Assembly (NCBI GenBank): GCA_018292915.2 | Contig: JACVVK020000379.1 | Span: 25,001-89,000 of the forward strand | Origin: Batillaria attramentaria | Lineage: Eukaryota > Mollusca > Gastropoda > Batillariidae | Length of the DNA stretch: 64,000 nucleotides | Direction of reading: 5' to 3' | In this document: positions 59,724 through 64,000 of the stretch, piece after piece | Layout of the letters: every line of letters starts with the position of its first letter | How positions within the stretch are numbered: position 1 is the stretch's first letter | The notes under the pieces: model-generated | Database searches by the model: none | Told to the model about the DNA's origin: nothing | Seen by the model: only the letters and a program-made list of their open reading frames with translations | Made by a program: the position numbers and the translations under genes

Positions 59724-60362
59724 TAACCTTTTAAGACAGTTTTTATTGTTTTTGACTGTCTTTCAGTGTCTTCTTGTAAACTAAAAGGTAGTCTGTACGT
59801 GAATGCTGTAACTTTTGTGTAAGACACTGATAAACTGGTACCGTTAACTTACACCAAGTTACAGCACAGATGCCAATTTCAAGTTTTTGGCTCTTGGGAA
59901 CTTTTTTTTTTTTTAAGTTAAAAAAAAATTGAAAATAAAAAATTATGATTATTGATTATTTCCATTACAGTTTTCAGTGACAGTGTGTGTGTATGCACTG
60001 GCTCATTCTGTATACGTGTCTGTGCATGCATTCATACTTTCCGTGTTTTAACCACATGTATTTAGTTGTAAACCAATTCTTCTAAGTTGGTCTGGTTTCC
60101 CGGAGTAGTGTATGTATGTCAGGTATCACATCTCATTTCTTTAGATGTTTTTGTTGCTTTTTCCTGTCTGTCTGTCTCTCTCTCTCGCTCTCTCTGTCTT
60201 TAAAACAGCCTCTTTAAAATAAATATCAGCGAATGAGCACTAATGTTAAAAACGCATCTACCAATTTGTGTATGTGTGTGTGTATGAACTATTTGAATTT
60301 GTACTTTTAAATAAAACAAAACAAAAAAGTTTGAAGACTAGTCGACAAACCCAAACCTTTTT
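59724..60362. other. No gene recognised
   Basis: A/T-rich with a short (TCTG)(TC)n run near 60165-60195. Confidence 0.4.
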
Positions 60363-60422
60363 GGCTCCCTTGTGTAACAATGGGAGTCTATGTATTAACC
60401 CTCCGTCGTCTGTCTGTCTGTC

Positions 60423-60477
<55 letters not shown>

Positions 60478-61462
60478 AGAAAACTTTAACATTGTCGTTT
60501 TCTCAGAATCTACAAAAAGCAGAGGCACCAAACTTGGTATGCTGATAGACAACCACAAGACCTTTCAAAACATGTCATTTTGAATGACCTTGACTCAAGG
60601 TCAAGGTCACTAAAGCTCTCTGTTTGAAAATTTTACATTGGCATTTTCTCATAATCTACAAACACCAGAGGTTTTAAACTTTGCATGATGATAGACATTG
60701 ATAAGAACTTTACAGATATACATGTAGTCAGTGGCCTTGTGTCAAGGTCAAGGCCGTACAAGCTATTTTTGTGAAACCTTAACATTGGCATTTTCTCAGA
60801 AACAACAAACAGCAGAGGCGCCAAACCTGGCGTGCTGATAGACAGTAATAAGACCTATGCACACATACCACCTTAAATGACCTTGACTCAAGGTCAAGGT
60901 CATTAAAACAGTCTGTTGGGAAAATTTACATTTGCATGTTCTCAGAATCAAGAAGAATCAGAAGCATCAAACTATATGTGCGATGATTGACATTAGCAGC
61001 ACCTTTACAGACATACCTATGTTCAGTGACTTTTAGTCAAGGTCAAGGTCATGTAAGCGTTTTTTGGGAAACTTTAACCTTGGCATTTTCTCCAAAACAA
61101 CAAACAGTAGAGGCACCAAACAAGGCATGATGATAGACAGCAATGATTTCTACCTTTCTGTATGACCTTGACTGAAGGTCAAGGTCATTAAAGCTGTCTG
61201 TTGTGAATTTTAACATTACTGTTATCGGAGGAACTACAAATACTAGAGGCATCAAAGTTGGCATAATGATAGACATTGATGAGATCTCATTTGAATGACC
61301 TTGACCAAAGGTCAGGGCCATACAAACTGTTTTGGGGAAAACTGTAATAATGCCATGAACTCAGAGCGCCAGAGACACTTTAATTGGCATGATAATGGAT
61401 AGTGATAAGAGCTTTACAAACATACTCTTGTGAATGACCTTGACCTGTGTCACAAGGGAGCC
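60363..61462. repeat. Tandem array of TCAAGGTCA-bearing units, bracketed by a 12-bp inverted repeat
   Basis: About seven diverged units (roughly 130-155 bp) each contain TGACCTTGA and/or TCAAGGTCAAGGTCA-type motifs, at 60585, 60742, 60878, 61037, 61163, 61296 and 61435, with shared blocks such as ttggcattttctcagaa and gatgatagacatt. The outer limits are ggctcccttgtg (60363-60374) and cacaagggagcc (61451-61462), a perfect inverted repeat. A GT array lies at 60428-60475. TCAAGGTCA is the extended half-site of NR5A and ERR nuclear receptors; binding here is inference. Confidence 0.85.
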
Positions 61463-61522
61463 ATGGAGGCTTTTGCCTCTCTAGTTTGTTTTGAAATAAC
61501 TGTTAACATTACAGTGTATTTC

Positions 61523-61569
<47 letters not shown>

Positions 61570-62108
61570 AGAATGCAGACATTGGAACCATACATTTCTT
61601 ACAATTTATTTTCATTTACTTGTGTAAGAATTCACAAGTTCTAGAAAAACTTCTTAGAGTAAAAATGTAATTTTCAGCCGACAACTGATAAAACAACACA
61701 GTATGTACATATTCATGAAAATTAACGTCATCTTTCGTTCAACACTCGCAAGCATTTTATCTTGTAGCTTTGTTTTCTTGTATCACAGAATCGCTCATTC
61801 GATAACTTCAAGCACAGCACAGTAAAGCTAGGTTTGGTAGACTGGTAGGTTCTGCCTTTACTGCTTTAGTGTCAGTGAGTAGAACCTCACATCTGCTTCA
61901 CAGCTCTATCAGTACAACTGGCAGTTTCGGTGTGTTTGTTCACAGTCACAAATATACACCAGTAAGCAACAGTCTGAAGCACGAAAGTTACATTGTACTA
62001 GCGTGTGCTTTAACGTGTAGTATTTTGTGTCCACTTCTGCGTTCAGATACATTCATAGTAAAATACAGTATGTGTTTATACTTGAAAAGAATGTGCGGTG
62101 CTCGATTT
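61463..62108 (-). other. Region downstream of the GPCR stop, possible 3' UTR end
   Basis: Holds a TC array (61530-61564) and, on the minus strand, an AATAAA at 61620-61615, which could be the polyadenylation signal of the GPCR transcript ~1 kb after its stop. Confidence 0.3.
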
Positions 62109-62600
62109 ATGCAGTCTCACCAATTTGTGCTTCAAGTTCAAGGCATTTCTCATTATGTGAAATGTCTGAGATAAAAATAGTCTCCGGTGCTTAATTTCAG
62201 TCTCATCATTTTGTGCTTCAACAGTGTTCAGAGCATTACTTGCAATATCTTAAATGAAAGTAGTCTTTTGGGCCTGTATTTCAGTTTTTACTTTTCAGTT
62301 TTAGCATTTTGTGCTTCAGCACAGTTTTACTTCTAGGGCGTGTTCCGGCCATTAGGTAAAAGTCTCTGATTGATTCAGTCTCGGGGAGCCGGGGTGGCCG
62401 AATGGTAGAGCGTTGGACTTCTAATGCTCGAGTTGTGAGTTCGTATCCCGGCTGGGGTCAAATATTTGTGCTGGCTTTTTCATCGTTGCCCCGTCTTTGA
62501 TATCACCCGTATGTGGTGGAAAAGGACGTTAAACCCCCAAACACCAAACACCACCTTGATTCAGTCTCACCATTTTGTGCTTTTGTACATTGCTAGGCCA
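62109..62600. repeat. ~77-96 bp diverged tandem repeat downstream of the GPCR stop
   Basis: tctcaccaatttgtgcttca recurs with changes at about 62115, 62205, 62300 and across the SINE at 62375/62563. Confidence 0.75.
62383..62555 (+). mobile_element. SINE-A, full length, 13-bp target duplication
   Basis: Bracketed by ttgattcagtctc at 62370-62382 and 62556-62568; inserted within a tandem repeat unit and antisense to the GPCR. Confidence 0.96.
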
Positions 62601-62612
62601 GTGTTCAGGGCC

Positions 62613-63508
62613 TTAGATGGCGTTAAAAGGGTCAGGGTCGTCACTCCCTGCATTGTCTTCGTAGTATGAAACGTAGGTTTTCTCAGTCTCTGTACGGTGG
62701 AGCATTTTGCTGATTTTGGCCACTTGCTCAGGGGAGGACATCGGGGTGGCCGATTGGTCCGACGTGAGAATGCCCCTCCTGTCCTCTTGGTCTTTTGCAA
62801 CGCTTTTGATCATCACGTTTTTCCTGTACACCGAGCTGCTGGTGGCAGCTGACTTGCTGTTCACGTCAGCGTTCGGTGAGCAGCATCGACAGAGCAGGAT
62901 CGTGTAATAGGCGTGCCGAAACTGCGAGTTCATGAGTCCGTAGATCAAAGGGTTGACAGCGCTGCCGACATAGACTGTGATCAAGCAGAACATGTGGAAC
63001 CGCTTGGACAGTACCGTATTCCAGTCGACTATGCTGGAGATGGTGCAGGGGAAGTAAGAGAGGGCGAACACGATGAAGATCGTCGCCATCATCTTGGTCA
63101 GGTGCATCTCCTTGCGCTGGATCTGCTGGTCCAGGCGGTTGGTGGGCGAGGCCAGTAGCCTCCCTTGCTTCACTCTCCGGTGCGAGGCGATGGTGGTGCG
63201 GTAGATGCGGACGTAGTAGTAGATGATGAGGCCGCACGGGATGGCGGCCCGCACGATCAGCAGGAAGAGCTTGAAAGACTGGCTGTCGTGGTCCAGCAGC
63301 AGGTTGCAGGTGACCATCATGGACACGTAGCCGAAGCGGCCCCACACCTCAAGGAGGGCGGGAAAGAGACAGATCATGGGCAGAACCCAGGCAGCGAGCA
63401 GCATGACCGCGATGCGTATCGGGGAGAAGAGCTGTTTGTAGCCTTGCGGGCTCACCACCAGCTTGTAACGGTTCCAGGCTATCAGCGTGATGGTGATGAT
63501 GGTGGTTC
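62613..63508 (-). CDS. Rhodopsin-class GPCR, last coding exon (Tre1/moody-like)
   Basis: The exon starts after the acceptor gtatgatttcag (phase 1) and runs 298 codons to a stop. It begins at the end of TM3 with TLIAWNRYKLVV, where NRY stands in for DRY. TM4 is MLLAAWVLPMICLFPALL, an extracellular Cys lies in VTCNLLL, TM5 is LLIVRAAIPCGLIIYYYV, TM6 is IFIVFALSYFPCTI (no CWxP) and TM7 ends SAVNPLIYGLMNSQFRHAYY. A CRCC cluster may be palmitoylated. NRY with NPxxY is a feature of the Tre1/moody group, which is expanded in molluscs; the ligand is unknown. The in-frame ATG at 63518 lies within the intron and is rejected as the start. Confidence 0.9.
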
Positions 63509-64000
63509 CTGAAATCATACGGGGGAAAAAATCGCTTGGTTAGTTTTACATCACTTTGAAACTAGCTTTATCGCTGAATTTAGCGTAGTGGGACATGCGC
63601 TTCAACTTCAAGGCAGCAAATTCGAATTATCTTTTCCAGTTTTATTATCTGAAACAGCCACAACGATGCTATCTCCTTAGGAAGGTTTAATCGACAAATT
63701 TGGCAACTTCAAAATATTTGTTTTTAACGATGCAATCTCTTAGCAAGGGAAATATTGTGCACTTGTTTGGAAAGGTTTCTCTTACCCATTAACTGGAAGC
63801 AAAATCATTTCATTTTTTTTTAACCAATAAGTTATGAGATAGTTTTTATCAACTAGCAGTCCGTAAGGAACAGGATCATACGAGATGTTGCGGCATTTGA
63901 AGGTAGCGTTGCGAATTAGCTTGAGGGGAAACTTACTCTGACTTTAGCTTCCAATAGTTTCCCTTTTTTTAATTGTATAGTTTCTTTTATTGAAGGTGAC
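63509..64000 (-). other. Intron of the GPCR gene
   Basis: Upstream of the acceptor with a T/C-rich tract on the minus strand; the preceding exons (TM1-TM3) are not visible before the window edge. Confidence 0.7.

Noticed and set aside
63509..63518. ATG at 63518 as start of the GPCR
   Set aside because: It overlaps a strong 3' splice site and would omit TM1-TM3.

Overview
This is eukaryotic, intron-rich and repeat-dominated DNA from a metazoan, most likely a mollusc and probably a gastropod. The reasons are the very long pure dinucleotide arrays (several 70-430 bp), many tRNA-derived SINEs whose 3' ends include a GCGCTTTGAGC...AAGCGC...(ATT)n tail, 5'-truncated CR1/Jockey-like LINEs, and two genes of bilaterian type. 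The species assignment is inference; nothing in the window names it.

Genes. Two gene loci can be supported, both on the minus strand. (1) A Ly6/three-finger protein of the quiver/sleepless (QVR/SSS) type can be assembled from three exons with compatible phases: a signal-peptide exon (45741-45681), a Cys-rich exon (15009-14833) and a last exon with the remaining cysteines, the closing ACN and a hydrophobic tail (14113-13860). Both introns are phase 1, the predicted protein is 163 residues, and intron 1 would be about 30.7 kb. (2) The last coding exon of a rhodopsin-class GPCR (63508-62613) runs from the end of TM3 (NRY motif) to the C terminus and resembles the Tre1/moody-type orphan receptors. 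Its upstream exons lie outside the window.

Mobile elements fill most of the rest. SINE-A, a tRNA-derived family with a C-rich 3' end, has 17 clear copies and one degraded copy, many with visible target-site duplications. SINE-B is a ~400 bp tRNA-derived family (7 copies or fragments); SINE-C and SINE-D occur once each. LINE pieces include one ~1.45 kb 5'-truncated reverse transcriptase copy (23413-24860), several C-terminal fragments and many tail-only insertions embedded in CT/GA microsatellites. DNA-transposon-like elements include a 3.07 kb element with perfect 19-bp terminal inverted repeats and a G-depleted coding-like interior (4205-7269), a 300-bp MITE with a 10-bp target duplication (32751-33050), a mariner-type MITE (11110-11531), a 278-bp TIR element (19148-19425), two foldback elements (40747-41374 and 52564-52799), and nested CAGGG-ended elements (57718-59723). 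Unclassified dispersed repeats (R3, R4, R5) recur two or three times each.

Tandem arrays include a 40-44 bp minisatellite (12676-13345), a 56-bp minisatellite (48383-48835), a ~90-97 bp array interrupted by a SINE (21236-22130), a ~280 bp G-rich array (53450-54330), and a ~1.1 kb array whose repeats carry TCAAGGTCA nuclear-receptor half-sites and which is bracketed by a 12-bp inverted repeat (60363-61462).

The best candidate for something undescribed is the 4205-7269 element: complete ends, a 5-bp duplication, mirrored clusters of a GGCTAAGAACCGGCC-like motif at both ends, and an interior open reading region on a strand with very little G that matches no transposase I recognise.
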